Positions 23,871 through 36,040 of a DNA stretch of 64,000 bases are shown in pieces (positions within the stretch are counted from its first letter, which is position 1; each line of letters starts with the position of its first letter). The stretch comes from Cymodocea nodosa (taxonomy: Eukaryota; Streptophyta; Magnoliopsida; Alismatales; Cymodoceaceae). The notes under the pieces are model-generated. The model searched no databases and was not told where the DNA came from. It saw nothing but the letters and a program-made list of their open reading frames with translations. The stretch covers positions 13,970,001 to 14,034,000 of the forward strand of contig CM072343.1 of assembly GCA_036874045.1 (NCBI GenBank), written 5' to 3'. The position numbers and the translations under genes were made by a program.

Positions 23871-26028
23871 TGTTTGTATCTCCAGCAATGCACCAGAAAA
23901 ACTAGGATTTGTTAACTTCTATTTTTACTTAGTTAATTTATCTTTACACCTATATCACTGAATTTCTTTTTAGAAGTAAACAAACAACCTTTCACACAAA
24001 TTAGATATTAATTCCAATTTGTATTTTAACTGCAAGTGCACAGTGTCTATTGTATTAGTGTGCAAGTACAGGTCAATTCAATAGGGAATTGCTTAAGAAT
24101 TAAGAACTGTTCCATTTTTAACAATCAAATTTATATATTCAATAAGCTCTCTGTTGAGTTATAATTATCTCAATAGACAAAGTTCGTTGAGTTATGGCTA
24201 ACTCAACGGACTAACCTCGTGGACTTAAGTTAACTCCACGAGCCTGCATTTCCTATTTAATACTACTATTTACAAAGGAATTCGGCCAACCATTGGGCGG
24301 TTCCACAGATTGTAAATAACATCAATTAAGCTCTTTAATGTTAGTAAACACTGGATTTATCATTAGGCATTACTAACATTTAGATAATTCAAATAGTAAC
24401 CATTAAAATCTTTAAGTCTTTTGAACGAACCAATTTCAATAAACTGTAACACTAAAACAAACATAAAACAATCACAACACTAGCAAAGATAACATTAATC
24501 ACGATACAAAACAAGCAATACAACACTCAAATACAAAATATAAACATAGATAAGTTGTTTTTGGTATTTTTGTTTTGATATGAGCATGGAAATGGGCAAA
24601 AGGTGAAATGTAAAGTAATCTCAGTCCACAGTAAATACTTCCGTCACTACATGCGATGCGATTACACCACTAAAAATTAAACCACTTACAATTCTATCTC
24701 CTCTCCCTATAGAATCGCGAGTCCAAAATTGCAAAATGATCTCCTCTTCAGCATATAGGCATCAACCCGAAGCCAAGGCTAGAAGCTTTACGATCTCCTG
24801 AGATATGAGTCGGCGCTTGATGAAAATGGCTTCCCTTCCCACGATGCGATCACTCCTCACAGTGGTTGTCAGGCACTGTGTTTGGCTTGGAATCAACTTG
24901 ACATCAGGAAAGTATCCTCACAGACCTCCGATGGTTGGTGATTATAGTGGTGGTGATGATGGTTGGTGTGGTACTTCAGAGAATTACCAACAGTGATCCT
25001 CCTCTACACACACTGGCAACACCCATCGATCACACACCGTTGCTTTTTTTCTTCTTTTCTTTTATATTTCTTCAGTGGTAACTGCTTCTGCTTGAATGAT
25101 TGGTTGGATTTCTTTCATTCATATCAACGACAATGATTTCTTCTCCCTGCGTGATATGTGTGATCGTGGTTTTTCCTTCCAACTGTCCTGTTTCTGCAAC
25201 CGCTATAGTGGCATATTAGAAAATAAATAGTCTGTGGAGTCATCTGTAACTCCACGGACTTGCTTCGTTGATTTAACTATAAAACACGTGCATAAACTTA
25301 ACTATCCAATGCTTAGGTGCATTTCAAATACTTACAAACTTAACTATCCGATACTCAGATGCATTTCAGATAGTTATAGATAACTCACTGATATATAACT
25401 TAAGTCAATCTTCCAGATCTCGACACGTGTCATCAGCAGTTTTATAATAAAAGAAACATTTCGGAGAGTTACTAGTCTAACTATTCGATGCCCAGATGCA
25501 TTTCGGATAGTTAGAGATAACTCACCGAAAATCCACTTAAGTCATTCTCCCAGAACATGACACGGGTCCACAGCTATTTTATAATAAAGGGAGATTTCGG
25601 AGAGTTACACATAACTATCCGATGCCTAGCTGCAATTTCAGATAGTTATAGATAACTCACCGAAAGTTCACTAAAGTCATGCATTATGGTTTCGACACGT
25701 GTACTTCAAGAAATAATAAAATATTCTTTTAAAACATAACTGTTCGACAATTTAAACATAACTGTCTGATACATGTTCGGTACGTTAAACATAACTGTCC
25801 GAAATAATAGAAAATTTAGATACTTAAGAATTTCACAGCCTGCAATTTACCGACAGTTCAGAAATGTACTAAATTAACATTAATTCCATGAAATTAAGTA
25901 GATTCTTTAATTAAAGCTTATAACAGTGCAATTATAACATAATGGCTTAATTCTCATATGATAAGCTAAATATTATGCAATTAACCATCATTTAACCGTT
26001 AATATTATGCACTTTTTCATTCTAAACA
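23871..26028 (-). repeat. Family Q 3' LTR of copy G (LTR-b)
   Basis: 2158 bp, TGTTTAGAATG at its minus-strand start (26028). Longer than the LTRs of D because it keeps about three tandem units of roughly 130-140 bp (about 25285-25690). TATA-like box at 25059-25066. A perfect G-box/ABRE-like palindrome GACACGTGTC lies at 25422-25431. Stacked hairpins lie at about 24150-24245. Confidence 0.87.
25285..25690 (-). repeat. Tandem repeat array in U3 of LTR-b
   Basis: About three imperfect units, each with CACTTAAGTCA-type sequence, a CACGTGTC-like site, TTTCGGAGAGTTA and a CCGATGC...GGATAGTTA hairpin. Same units as 48491-48900 in LTR-e; mostly absent from LTR-c and LTR-d. Confidence 0.7.
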
Positions 26029-27787
26029 CTTTCCCCATACCTAAATTTTGCTAGTCCCTTAGCAAACTAAGATTTCATTAATTGGTCTTTCTAAAAGTGC
26101 TAGAATTAATTCTTCCTTTTTTCTTCTGTTTAGCATAAGAACTTGTATTATTATATAGATATTCTGTATGTTTCAGTAATCAACCTACAAATATACTTAG
26201 AATATATGCAAATTACATACAAAGTATATCATCATCACATAAGTATTAATTATATTATCGTTTGTTCTTCTTTTCATCATCTGTCATCCTGAATTTTCCA
26301 ATAAGATTTCTAGAAGAAATTTTAACAACATACGAATCAAAGTACAATCCAATTCAATATGATTAAGACAAGTAGCATAAAGAATTGTATCTCCATTAAA
26401 CAACTTCAAAAGTCAATTCTTAGATTCATATTTCAACAATTCTAGATAATAGAAAATATACTCGATTCATAAGATATCTGTATTCCACAAAACACTTGTA
26501 TCTTTTCAAAACAATATATGTATTTTTGTACTTTAAAAGTTAATTTGACAAGCTTGAATCATACAAGAGCTTTCTAATGTACCCATGTAACGAGCTTTCA
26601 ATCAACAATCCCAGATCTGATTAGGATTTTAGGTTGCCAGATTTCAAGAGTCCTTTTTCAAGTCAACAATCCTTACATACCTATCTGCTCAAGTACAAAA
26701 GGCTTGTGATCAAACAAGTCAATAAATTCTCAAAGATTTTTTTCTTTTTTTACAAAACAAAAAACATTAATCACATACTGTATATGTACGTATTTCATTA
26801 ATACAGATGCAATAAAACACTAATCTCATATAGTCCTGCTTCTATCATTTACTGTAAATATGAATCCATAACAATAAGCTCATACTTTTTCTGTAGTTTA
26901 ATAAGATCTACACATAAATCATTCTACAAGTTTAATCAGTTACATTAAATGTATCTTTAATCATGTGTTTCATTTAATCTAGAATTCACATCTCGACTCT
27001 TTTAAGACTTCAAATAATTTACTGATTTTTCATTAAGCATTCTGATTTCATTTTAAAATCATGAAACTATTAAACTCATGAAATTCAAAAAAGGCATAAG
27101 ATACTATATCTAGATTTGCATAGATAGTAAATTCTATAGCATCTTATATAGCCTTATAAATATAACATTCAAGCAGTTACAGTTTATAAAAATTTTACAG
27201 TCTCAATTATCAAATAACTACAGCAAGTTCATAAAAAAAATTCAATTTCCACAAAACTTTTCAATACCATTTTAATTCCTTTAATTAACAAACTTACATG
27301 GCTGTTACTTTAATTACCTCCCCCCCATACCTACATTTTTCATTGTCCTCAATGTAAAAGATTTGACAATAAATACAATAATTGTAGCAGGCATGAATAT
27401 AGCTTCGTTGATTTAGCACCTAACTCAATGAATGGGTTTAAATCTAAATTCGGGATAAGTAATCAGTTACATACCTTGTTTCATTTGTATCTCCTTCTGC
27501 ATATTTCGATTTTTGATTCTGAAAAACTTTTCCTTCACAGATAAAAGCAGAATATATAACAAGAGAACATTTAATAGGTATTGATAAATTAGTGTCTTGT
27601 GTGGAACCTAGGCTCCTATGCCTTTGGTGACTCACAAGCAAGCCAGTTGGTTTCCCATAATAGATACCAACAAACTGGATTGATATTTTGTTTTTGTTGT
27701 TTTGTTTTATAAAATAAAATTAAAAACAATATTTTTTTTCCAAAAATAAATTTAGAATACACAACATTAAACACACAAAATCACAAC
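26029..27787 (-). other. 3' spacer of copy G
   Basis: Non-coding, AT-rich. A polypurine tract (plus strand TTTCCCCATACC) touches the LTR at about 26029-26042. A second purine motif with GAGGACAATG on the minus strand lies at 27318-27356, just after the F-box gene. The region between has no supportable ORF. Confidence 0.7.
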
Positions 27788-28924
27788 TTAAGAACATGAT
27801 TGAAAAGTAGAAACAAATGGAATAAATGTGTCAGTCTAAGCAAACTTTTTAGGCATAATTCTTCTTTCTATTAATTCTGTTTTAATGCAGTTTGTGTTCC
27901 TTCTTAATTTGTAAACTTGCAATATATTATCAATGCTAAATACAAGTGTATTACCATTAATGAAATGAAATGTAGAAAGGGATCCTTTTCGGTTCCAGGA
28001 TAATGTAGCAGTTTCTATTTCTACATCTATTTCAATATATTCCTCTTCCCACTTCCATTCATTTATGTCTTTCATAATCCATATTTGAAATTTCATCAAT
28101 TCATCCCACCATCTTATCAGACATAAAGTAGGATTATCATATTCATTATACCACATCCCTATTTGAATTTTATCATATTCTGTAGATGGTGGTTTAGCTA
28201 TATCACTCAGTATAGGCAAAATTTCTATAAAATCATCATAACTATCTGTGCTTACTATGTATAAATCAGATCTAAATGCAACTGATATATCTATGACTAG
28301 ATATATATATCCATCAAGTATGACATGCATGCTATTAATTAATGATTTCTGTCCTAGATATATCATAGTGTTTTTAGTCCAAGATCTATTTAGAAAATTA
28401 TACACACTCAAGCATAAATCTTCATCCCAATTTCCTATACGTCTCCAATAATATAATTTTTCAGGAATGGTCGAATTTTTATTAGAAAATATTAAAGCCG
28501 ACCGACAATTTTCAGTTGGTACTTCATATCTATTAGGTCTTCCTATATTCCATTCTTCTCTTATGATAGGATTTCTTATCAAAATATTAGGTAATAGATT
28601 TGCATACCTTGGTCTAGTCCTATATATAATTAATCATTCATCCATCCCCATAATATGATCTATTCCTTCTAATGTATTGGGTGGAATTCCAATAGTTTCT
28701 TCCATATTCAGATATTCATGGCTAATTGAACTACGATTAAATGACTTCCATATGAATCCATCTCTAATCTTAATCATTTTTGCAGCTTGTAGTCCCTGAA
28801 AATATTTTTCTCTAACATAGTCTTTAATTTCCTTTGATATACAACACAACCTACACAGATCTTTAGCTGACAAGTTACTTAGTACTTCCCTTAGTGCATC
28901 TAGCGGTAATTGCATCAATTCCAT
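27788..28924 (-). pseudogene. Captured F-box gene in copy G
   Basis: The N-terminus is an F-box (about residues 5-45): LPLDALREVLSNLSAKDLCR followed by LCCISKEIKDYV, close to the plant consensus. Known plant F-box proteins bind SKP1 and choose targets for SCF ubiquitin ligases. Further on are NPIIREEW, like the NPxTREW block of plant F-box-associated domains, and FQIWIMKDINEWKWEEEY, like the VWxLKD...W strand of the same domain. The stop after FQSC near 27788 gives about 375 codons, a normal size. It is present in copies D, E and G, so it travels with the element. In G it is lightly broken. Origin from a host gene is an inference. Confidence 0.8.
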
Positions 28925-28933
28925 TTGTTGATT

Positions 28934-30485
28934 CTATATAACACAAACAAAAATTTTAGTAGAGACAAAAATTAACATAACTACTACACACCCTCATGGA
29001 GTTAGGGCATAACTCAATGGATTAAGTTCATTGAGTTAAGGACTAACTCTACGATACTATTAACTATAAATAAACTTATATATACATATATAGTTACTTC
29101 AGTTATATTACTTCATTCAGCTATCCTCCTAGAAGAGGTATCAATTTTTCATTAACAGTTCTATTGACAGGGTTAGGTACTACTTGTATTGGCAATCCTC
29201 TAGTGGGTCTAACTTCCATTGATTCCTTCTGTCTAAGGGGTATATTTCTATTTATATTTTGATTTGCAGTATTTCCAAATACAAAATCTAGACGATTGTT
29301 TAATTGTTAAATTATCTTTTCAAATTTCTCTATTCTAGATTCTTGTTCAAGTAATGTTTCATAACTTATATTCTTCTCATTTATATTTTCTCCACCTTGG
29401 AAATTGTTGTTTCTCCAAGATAAATTCGGGTGATTTCTCCAATTAGGATTATAAGAATTTCCAAAGTTATCTTTCTGGTTTCTAACATAAATATTATCTA
29501 GATCATTAATGTTTGCATTCTTTTTTGCTAGCTTTTGATTTAATGATAACTCTTTTATTTTCTTTGTTAATTCAGTTAATTTCACTTCAAGCATAGTACT
29601 TGAATCTATTTCATGCATTCTTCTTGGCAATATTCTTTTATCTGCAATAACTTCAACCGAGTTTTCCTACTGTGTAGTTCTTTTTGCAAAGTTTTCTAAA
29701 TATGCCCATGCTTCTTCACTACATAGTTTCAGAAATCCATTTTGACAAGTAGATTCTAATAAAGATTTCGTTGAAACATCTATGCCTTCATAAATTATAC
29801 CTATTAATTGTACTTTACTCATTGCATGATGTGGACATTGAGTTAGTAAATCTTTAAATCTTTCAAAATACTTCTAGAATGGTTCACCTTGTTTTTGACT
29901 ACACATTAATATTTGTTTTTTCTTTTTAATCATTTGATGTGTTGGATAATATTTTTCCAAAAAAATAGAGCAAAATTCAGTCCATGCAGAAATTGAATCA
30001 GGCGACAGAGTATATAACCATCTCTTAGCTGTCTTTTAAAGCAAAAGGGATATATCTAAGTTTAATAGCATCTATACTCATGTTCAGCATTTTCATCATT
30101 TAACAAACTTTGTTAAATTCTCTAAGGAAATAATAGGCATCCTCTTTTTCTAATCCATGAAAATGTGGCAATTGACTAATATAATTGGATTTCAGTTCAA
30201 ACCTATCTCCCTCAAAGTTTGGCAATCGAATACATGAAGGTTCATCAACTAATTCAGGATACAGAATTTCTCCTAATGGTTTTTCTACTGGAGCAGCCAT
30301 CTCTACGTTCTCTTTTAAAAAAAGGTTAGCTACACCCCAAAGGATTTCGTTAAAGTCCAGTTCAAAAAATGTTTCAGTACGCCTCTATGTTGAAAATTCC
30401 TAGGTAGGTGTTCTTACTAATCATTTAGTGCTTAGAGAATGAGTCCATGTGCTCATAAATAAACAACAGAAGATTAATTATATAC
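28934..30485 (-). other. Putative intron holding gag capsid, copy G
   Basis: On the minus strand the segment starts GTATATAATTAATC at 30485 and ends TTATATAG at 28934 (1552 nt). It ends 10 bases before the F-box start codon. The equivalent place in copy E is joined without it. The GT and AG ends match those of copy D at the same position. Confidence 0.7.
29121..30300 (-). pseudogene. Gag capsid relic of copy G (downstream of env-like)
   Basis: Starts MAAPVEKPLGEILYPELVDE at 30300, then IRLPNFEGDRFELKSNYISQ and LPHFHGLEKEDAYYFLREFN, the Athila capsid signature. Later parts include LTKKIKELSLNQKLAKKN and YNPNWRNHPNLSW without a zinc knuckle between them, although standard Athila gag has one there. 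The C-terminal stretch matches copy D. It lies entirely inside the putative intron 28934-30485. Broken. Confidence 0.8.
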
Positions 30486-31251
30486 CAATTTGAAGCTTTC
30501 CATTCAGTAAATATTTGTTGATAGATGAAGTCGAATCAGTTGCTTCTCCTTCTAATTCCCCCAACGCATTCTCCTTTCTTTTAAAAGTGCCGGTAACTCG
30601 TAAATAACATTATGTTTTATATATATAATGCACATCCATAAAGTAAATAAATCTCATTGTAAGAACATGTCTTGCAACGTGCAGCGTGGTTCTTGTTTTT
30701 ATGGGTATGTGTACCATTACTAATTTCAAATTTTGGTAACCGCTAAGTCGACGAAGTTTTGTTCGTCGTTAAAAGAATAACTATTCTGCTTAATCCACGA
30801 ACTAACCTCGTTGAGTTATAGATAACTCAATAGAACAATGTCGGTTACTGTTGCTAACTCCACGGACTAACTTCGTTGAGTTAAAGATAACTCAACAGAG
30901 TGATCTTATATTATATTACTGACCTCATGGAGTTAAGTTTAACTCAACGAACTAACTTCATTGAGTTAACACTTAGCAACCTCTAAGTATACTCCTCATA
31001 AGTACCTCTATGTTTTTTTTCTTTGCATTTTGCTAACTAAAATAAAGTTAAATATATGTCATTTATGCATCATTCTAATCAAAATTTGTTTAAATATGAA
31101 CATTATATAAATATTTAACTTGCAGTTCATTTCATGTTATGTAGAATTTACATTTTACCTTGCAACATGCAGATATTTTCAAGCATCTATTATTTAATCC
31201 TGTCATTCAGCAAACTGTAAATCTTTTTAAACATTCATGCATAATGCTCCA
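30486..31251 (-). promoter_or_regulatory. Hairpin-rich spacer upstream of capsid/F-box unit, copy G
   Basis: No convincing ORF. Contains GTTGAGTTA...TAACTCAA hairpins at about 30790-30970 (minus-strand upstream side), then an ATATATATAAAAC TATA-like stretch near 30614-30632 and the exon-like segment leading to the GT donor. The layout matches 37583-38513 in D and 57857-58773 in E. Promoter role is inferred. Confidence 0.45.
31247..31251. other. Target site duplication of copy D (left)
   Basis: CTCCA directly left of LTR-c; the same five bases lie directly right of LTR-d at 47996-48000. Five-base duplications are standard for this integrase family. Confidence 0.9.
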
Positions 31252-33105
31252 TGTTTGTGTTTTCCCAGCACTACACTAGAAAAACTTGGATTTGTTACTT
31301 CTATTTTTTACTTAGTTAATTTATCTTTATGCCTATTCTTTCTTTTAGAAGTAAACAAACAACCTTTAATACAATTTAGATATTAATTTCAATTTGTACT
31401 TTAATTGCAAGTGCACAGTGTCTATTGTATCAGTGTGCAAGTACAAGTCGATCCCACAGGGAATTGCTGACGAATTTAAGAAATGTTTGATTGTGAACAA
31501 TTCAAATTTATATTCAATAAGCACTCCGTTAAGTTACAGTTAACTCAACGGACTAAGTTCGTTGAGTTATGGCTAACTCAACGGACTATCCTCGTGGACT
31601 TAAGTTAACTCCACGAGCCTGTCTTTTCTTTATAATACTGCTATTTACAAAGGAATTCGGCCAACCATTGGGCGATTCCACAAATTGTAAATAACATCAA
31701 TTAAGCTTTTTAGTGCTAGTTAACATTGGATTTATCATTATGCAATACTAACATTCAGATGATTCAAACAGTAACCATTAAAATCTTTAAGTTGTTTTGT
31801 ACAAACCAATTTCAGTAAACTGTAAAATTAAAACTAACATAAAACAATCATAAAACTGATACAGATAACATTAATCACGATACAACACAAACAATACAAC
31901 ACTCAAATACAACATACAAACAAAGATAAATTGATTTTGGTATTTTTGTTTTTATGTGATGGGCGAAAGGTGAAATGTAAAGTAATTTCACTTGACAGTA
32001 AATACTTCCAACACTACTTGCAACGTGATTACACCACTGAAAATTGAACCACTTACAATTCTGTCTCCTCTCCCTATAGAATCGCGAGTCCAAAATTGCA
32101 AGATGATCTCCTCTTCAACATACAGGCATCAACCCGAAGCCAAGGCTAAAAGCTTTACGATCTCCTGAAATATAAGTCGGCGCTTGGTGAAAATGTCTTC
32201 CCTTCCCGCGACGTGATCACTCCTCATAGTGGTTGTTAGGCACTGTGTTTGGCTCGGAATCGACCCGACATCAGGCAAGTATCCTCACAGATCTCTGATG
32301 ATTGGTGATTATGGTGGTGATATGATGGTTGGTGTGATACATCGGAGAATCGCCGATATTGTCTGAAGAAAGCTCGGTGCTCCTCCTTTGTATACACTGG
32401 CCATCCATCGATCACCCTCTTTCTTTTTTTCTTCTTTCCTTTTATATTTCTTCAGTGGTAACTACTTTTGCTTGAATGATCGGTTGGATTTCTTTCCTTC
32501 AGATCAACGGTGATGATTTCTTTCTCCCTACGCGATTGAATTCCTGCGTGATACGTGCGAACGTGGTTTTTCCTTCCAACTGTCTGTTCCTGCAACCGCT
32601 ACAGTGGCATATTAGAAAATATATAGTTCGTGGAGTTACAGATAACTCAACGGACTTCCTTCATTGATTTAACTATAATACACATGCAAAAATAACAACT
32701 TAAGTTTATAACGCTAACCTAACGCATTGCCTTAGTGTATTTTCATGTAACTCAACGCGTGTAGTTATGCTAACTTAACGAGTTATAACGTAAGTAAATC
32801 TACCAGCTCTCAACACGTGTCAACAGCAGTTTAAACATAAAATAACATTTCGGAGAGTTATAGGTATAACTATCCGATGCTCAGATGCATTTTCGGATAC
32901 TTAAGAATTTCACAGCCTGCAATTTACCGACAGTTCATAAATGTACTAAATTAACATTAATTCCACAAAATTATGTAGATTCTTCAATTAAAGCATATAA
33001 CATTGCAATTATAACATAATGGTATAATTCTCATATGATAAGCTAAATATTATGCAATTAACCATCATTTAACCGTTAATAATATGCACTTTTTCATTCT
33101 AAACA
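31252..33105 (-). repeat. Family Q 3' LTR of copy D (LTR-c)
   Basis: 1854 bp; the plus strand starts TGTTTGTGTTTTCCC and ends CATTCTAAACA. TATA-like box at 32439-32446. Three stacked hairpins lie at 31526-31551, 31560-31583 and 31591-31617. Near-identical to LTR-d. Confidence 0.9.
31526..31617. repeat. Three stacked hairpins in LTR-c
   Basis: CCGTTAAGTTA-N4-TAACTCAACGG, CGTTGAGTTA-N4-TAACTCAACG and CTCGTGGACTTAAGTTAACTCCACGAG-type inverted repeats follow one another with short gaps. The same trio occurs in LTR-b, LTR-d, LTR-e and LTR-f. Confidence 0.8.
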
Positions 33106-34891
33106 CTTCCCCCATACCTAAATTTTGCTAGTCCCTTAGCAAACTAAGATGTAATTAATTGGTCTTTCAAAAAGTGCTAGAATTAATTCTTCCCCTTTTG
33201 TTTTTTTTCTTCTGTTTAGCATAAACATATATTCTGTATGTTTTAGTAATCAACCTGCAAAGATATTTAGAATATATGTAAATTACATACAAAGTATATC
33301 ATCTTCATATAGGTGTTAATTATATTATCGTTTGTTCTTCTTTTCATCATATGTAATCCTAAATTTTCCAATAAGTTTTCTAGAAGAAATTTCAACAACA
33401 TACAAATCAAAGTACAATCCAATTCAATCTGATTAAGACAAGTAGAATAAAAAATTGTATTTCCATTAAACAACTTCAAAAGTCAATTCCAGATTCATAT
33501 TTCAGTAATTCTAGATAACAGAAAATATACTCGATTCATAAGATATCTGTATTTCACAAAACACTTGTATCTTTTCAGAACAGTATATGTTTTTTTCTTT
33601 TTCTTTTTTTTTTCTCTTTTTTTTTTTGTGTACTTTAAAAGTTAATTTGACAAGCTTGAATCATGCAAGAGCTTTCTAATGTACCAATGTAACGAGCTTT
33701 TAGTCAACAATCCCAGATCTGATCAAGATCTTAGGTTGCTAGATTTTCAGAGTCCTTTTTCAGGTCAACAATCCTTACATACCTATCTGCTCAAGTACAA
33801 AAGTCTCGTGATCAAACAAGTCAATAAACTCTCAATATATTTTTTTTTTTTTCTAAAAATAAATGCACACACAAAACAAAGCACTAATCACATACTGTAT
33901 ATGCACGTATTTCATTAATACAGATGTAGTAAAACACCAATCTCATATAATCATGCTTCTATCATTTACTAAAGATATGAATCCATAACAATAAGCTCAT
34001 ACTTTATCTATAGTTTAATAAGATCTACACATAAATCATTCTACAAGTTCAATCAGTCAAAGTAAATGTATCTTTCATCATATGTGTTTCATTTAATCTA
34101 GAATTCACATCTCAGCTCCTTCAGGACTTCAGATAATTTTCTGATTAAGCATTAAATATTCTGATTTCATTTTAAAATCGTGAAACTGTTAAACTCATGA
34201 AATTCAGAAAAATCATAAGATACTATATCGAGATTTACATAAATAATAAATTCTATAGCATCTTCTATAGCCTTTTAAATATAACATTCAAACAGTTTAT
34301 AAAAATTTTACAGTCTCAATTATCGGATAGTTACAGCAAGTTCATAAAAATTTTCAATTTCCTCAAAACTTTGCAGTACCATTTTAATTCCTTTAATTAA
34401 CAAACTTACATAGCTATTACTTTAATTACCTCCCCCCCATACCTACATTTTGCATTGTCCTCAATGTAAAAGATTTGACAATAAGTACAGTAATTATAGC
34501 AGGCATGAATAAAGTTTTGTTTGATTTAAAATTCAGGATAAGTAATTGGTTACATACCTTGTTCCATTTGTATCTCTTTCTGCATATTCCGATTTTTGAT
34601 TTTGAAAAACTTTTCATTCCTAGATAAACACAGAATATAAAACAAAATAACATTTAACAGATATTAATAAATCAGTGTCTTGTGTGGAACCCAGGCTCCT
34701 ATGCCTTTGGTGGCTCACAAGCAAGCCAGTTGGTTTCCCAGAACAGATACCAACAAACTGGATTGATATTTTGTTTTGTTTGTTTTTTGTTTTTTGTTTT
34801 ATAAAATGAACATAAAAAACTTCAAAATTCTTTCCTTTTTTTTCTAAAAATAAATGCAGAATACACAACATTAAACACACAAAATCACAGC
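33106..34891 (-). other. 3' spacer of copy D with two purine motifs
   Basis: Minus strand: GAGGACAATGCAAAATGTAG followed by GTATGGGGGGG (34428-34466) after the F-box gene, and GGACTAGCAAAATTTAGGTA followed by TGGGGGAAG (33106-33145) touching the LTR, the likely plus-strand primer. A T-rich microsatellite lies at about 33592-33630. Otherwise AT-rich with no supportable gene. Confidence 0.75.
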
Positions 34892-36031
34892 TTAAGAACA
34901 TGATTGAAAAGTAGAAACAAATGGAATAAATGTATCAGTCCAAGGAAACTTTTTAGGCATAGTTCTTCTTGCTATTAATTCTATTTTATTGCAGTTCTTG
35001 GTCATTTTTAATTTGTAAACATGCAATAAATTATAAATTCCAAATACGAGTGTATTACCATTAATGATATGTAATGCAGAAAGGGATCCTTTCTGGTTCC
35101 AGGGTAATGTAACAGTTTCTATTTCTACATCTATTTCAATATACTCCTCTTCCCACTTCCATTCATTCATATCTTCTATAATCCATATTTGAAATTTCAT
35201 CAGTTCATCCCACCATCATATCAGACATAAAGCAGGATCATCTTCTTCATTATACCACATTCCTATTTGAATTTTATTAAATTTTTCAGATGGTGGTTTA
35301 GCTATTTCACTCGGTACAAGTAAAATTTCTGTATAATCATCATAACTGTCTATGCTCACTATGTATAAATCAGATCTATATGCTATAGATATCTCTGTGA
35401 CTAAATATATATAACCATCAAGTATGACATGTGTTTGGTTAATTAATGATTTCTGTCCTAGATATATTATAATGTTTTCATTCCAAGATCTGTTTAGAAA
35501 ATTATACACACTTAAGCGTAAATCTTCACCCCAATTTCCTATAGGTCTCCAATAATATAATTTTTCAGGAATTGCAGAATTTTTATTAGAAAATATTAAA
35601 GCTGACCCACAATTTTCAATTGGTGCTTCAAATATATTAGGTCTTCCTATATTACATTCTTCTCTTGTTATAGGATTTCTTATCAAAATCTCAGGTAATG
35701 ATAAACTTGCATACCTTGGTCTCGTCTTGTATATGATTAATCCTTCATCTATCCCCATAATATGACTCATTCCTTCTAATGCATTAGTTGGAATTCCAAT
35801 AGTTTCTTCCATAGCTAGATATTCATGGGTATTTGAACTACGATTAAATGACCTCCATATGAATCAATCTCTAATCTTAGTCATTTTTGCAGCTTGTAGT
35901 CCCTGAAAATATTCTTCTTCAATACAGTCTTTAATTTCCTTTGATACACAACACATCCTGCACAGATCTTTAGTTGACAAGTTACTTAGTATTTCCCTTT
36001 ATGCATCCAACGGTAATTGCATTAATTCCAT
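34892..36031 (-). pseudogene. Captured F-box gene in copy D
   Basis: Same gene as in copies G and E. The start codon (MELMQLPLDA in the other copies) is at 36031, ten bases after the end of the putative intron, and the tail FIPFVSTFQSCS ends at 34892, giving about 380 codons. Landmarks are the N-terminal F-box, ILIRNPITREE, LRLSVYNFLNRSWNENI, HVILDGYIYLV, IQIGMWYNEEDDP and FQIWIIEDMNEWKWEEEY. The last resembles the conserved Trp strand of plant F-box-associated domains. A working product could in principle act through SKP1 on silencing or defence factors, but that is a guess. Lightly broken. Confidence 0.82.
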
Positions 36032-36040
36032 TTGTCGATT

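Larger units (their letters stand above)
23871..31251 (-). mobile_element. Family Q LTR retroelement, copy G, 3' part
   Basis: Fossil. On the minus strand: env-to-capsid spacer, gag capsid, F-box gene, 3' spacer with polypurine tract, 3' LTR (23871-26028). It continues at 47996-48109 and 61475-64000, because copies D and E interrupt it. Its LTR sits inside env-B of S2, so G inserted into S2; AAGCT (23866-23870) would be one half of the target duplication. Its 5' half is right of the window. Broken, with several interruptions. Confidence 0.85.

Noticed and set aside
27788-28924. F-box region as a free-standing host gene
   Set aside because: It occurs at the same position in three copies of the element, between capsid or leader and the 3' spacer, so it belongs to the element.
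30790-31000. CRISPR-like array of short repeats
   Set aside because: The repeats are hairpin halves of variable spacing inside an LTR element of a plant; there are no regular spacers and no cas genes.
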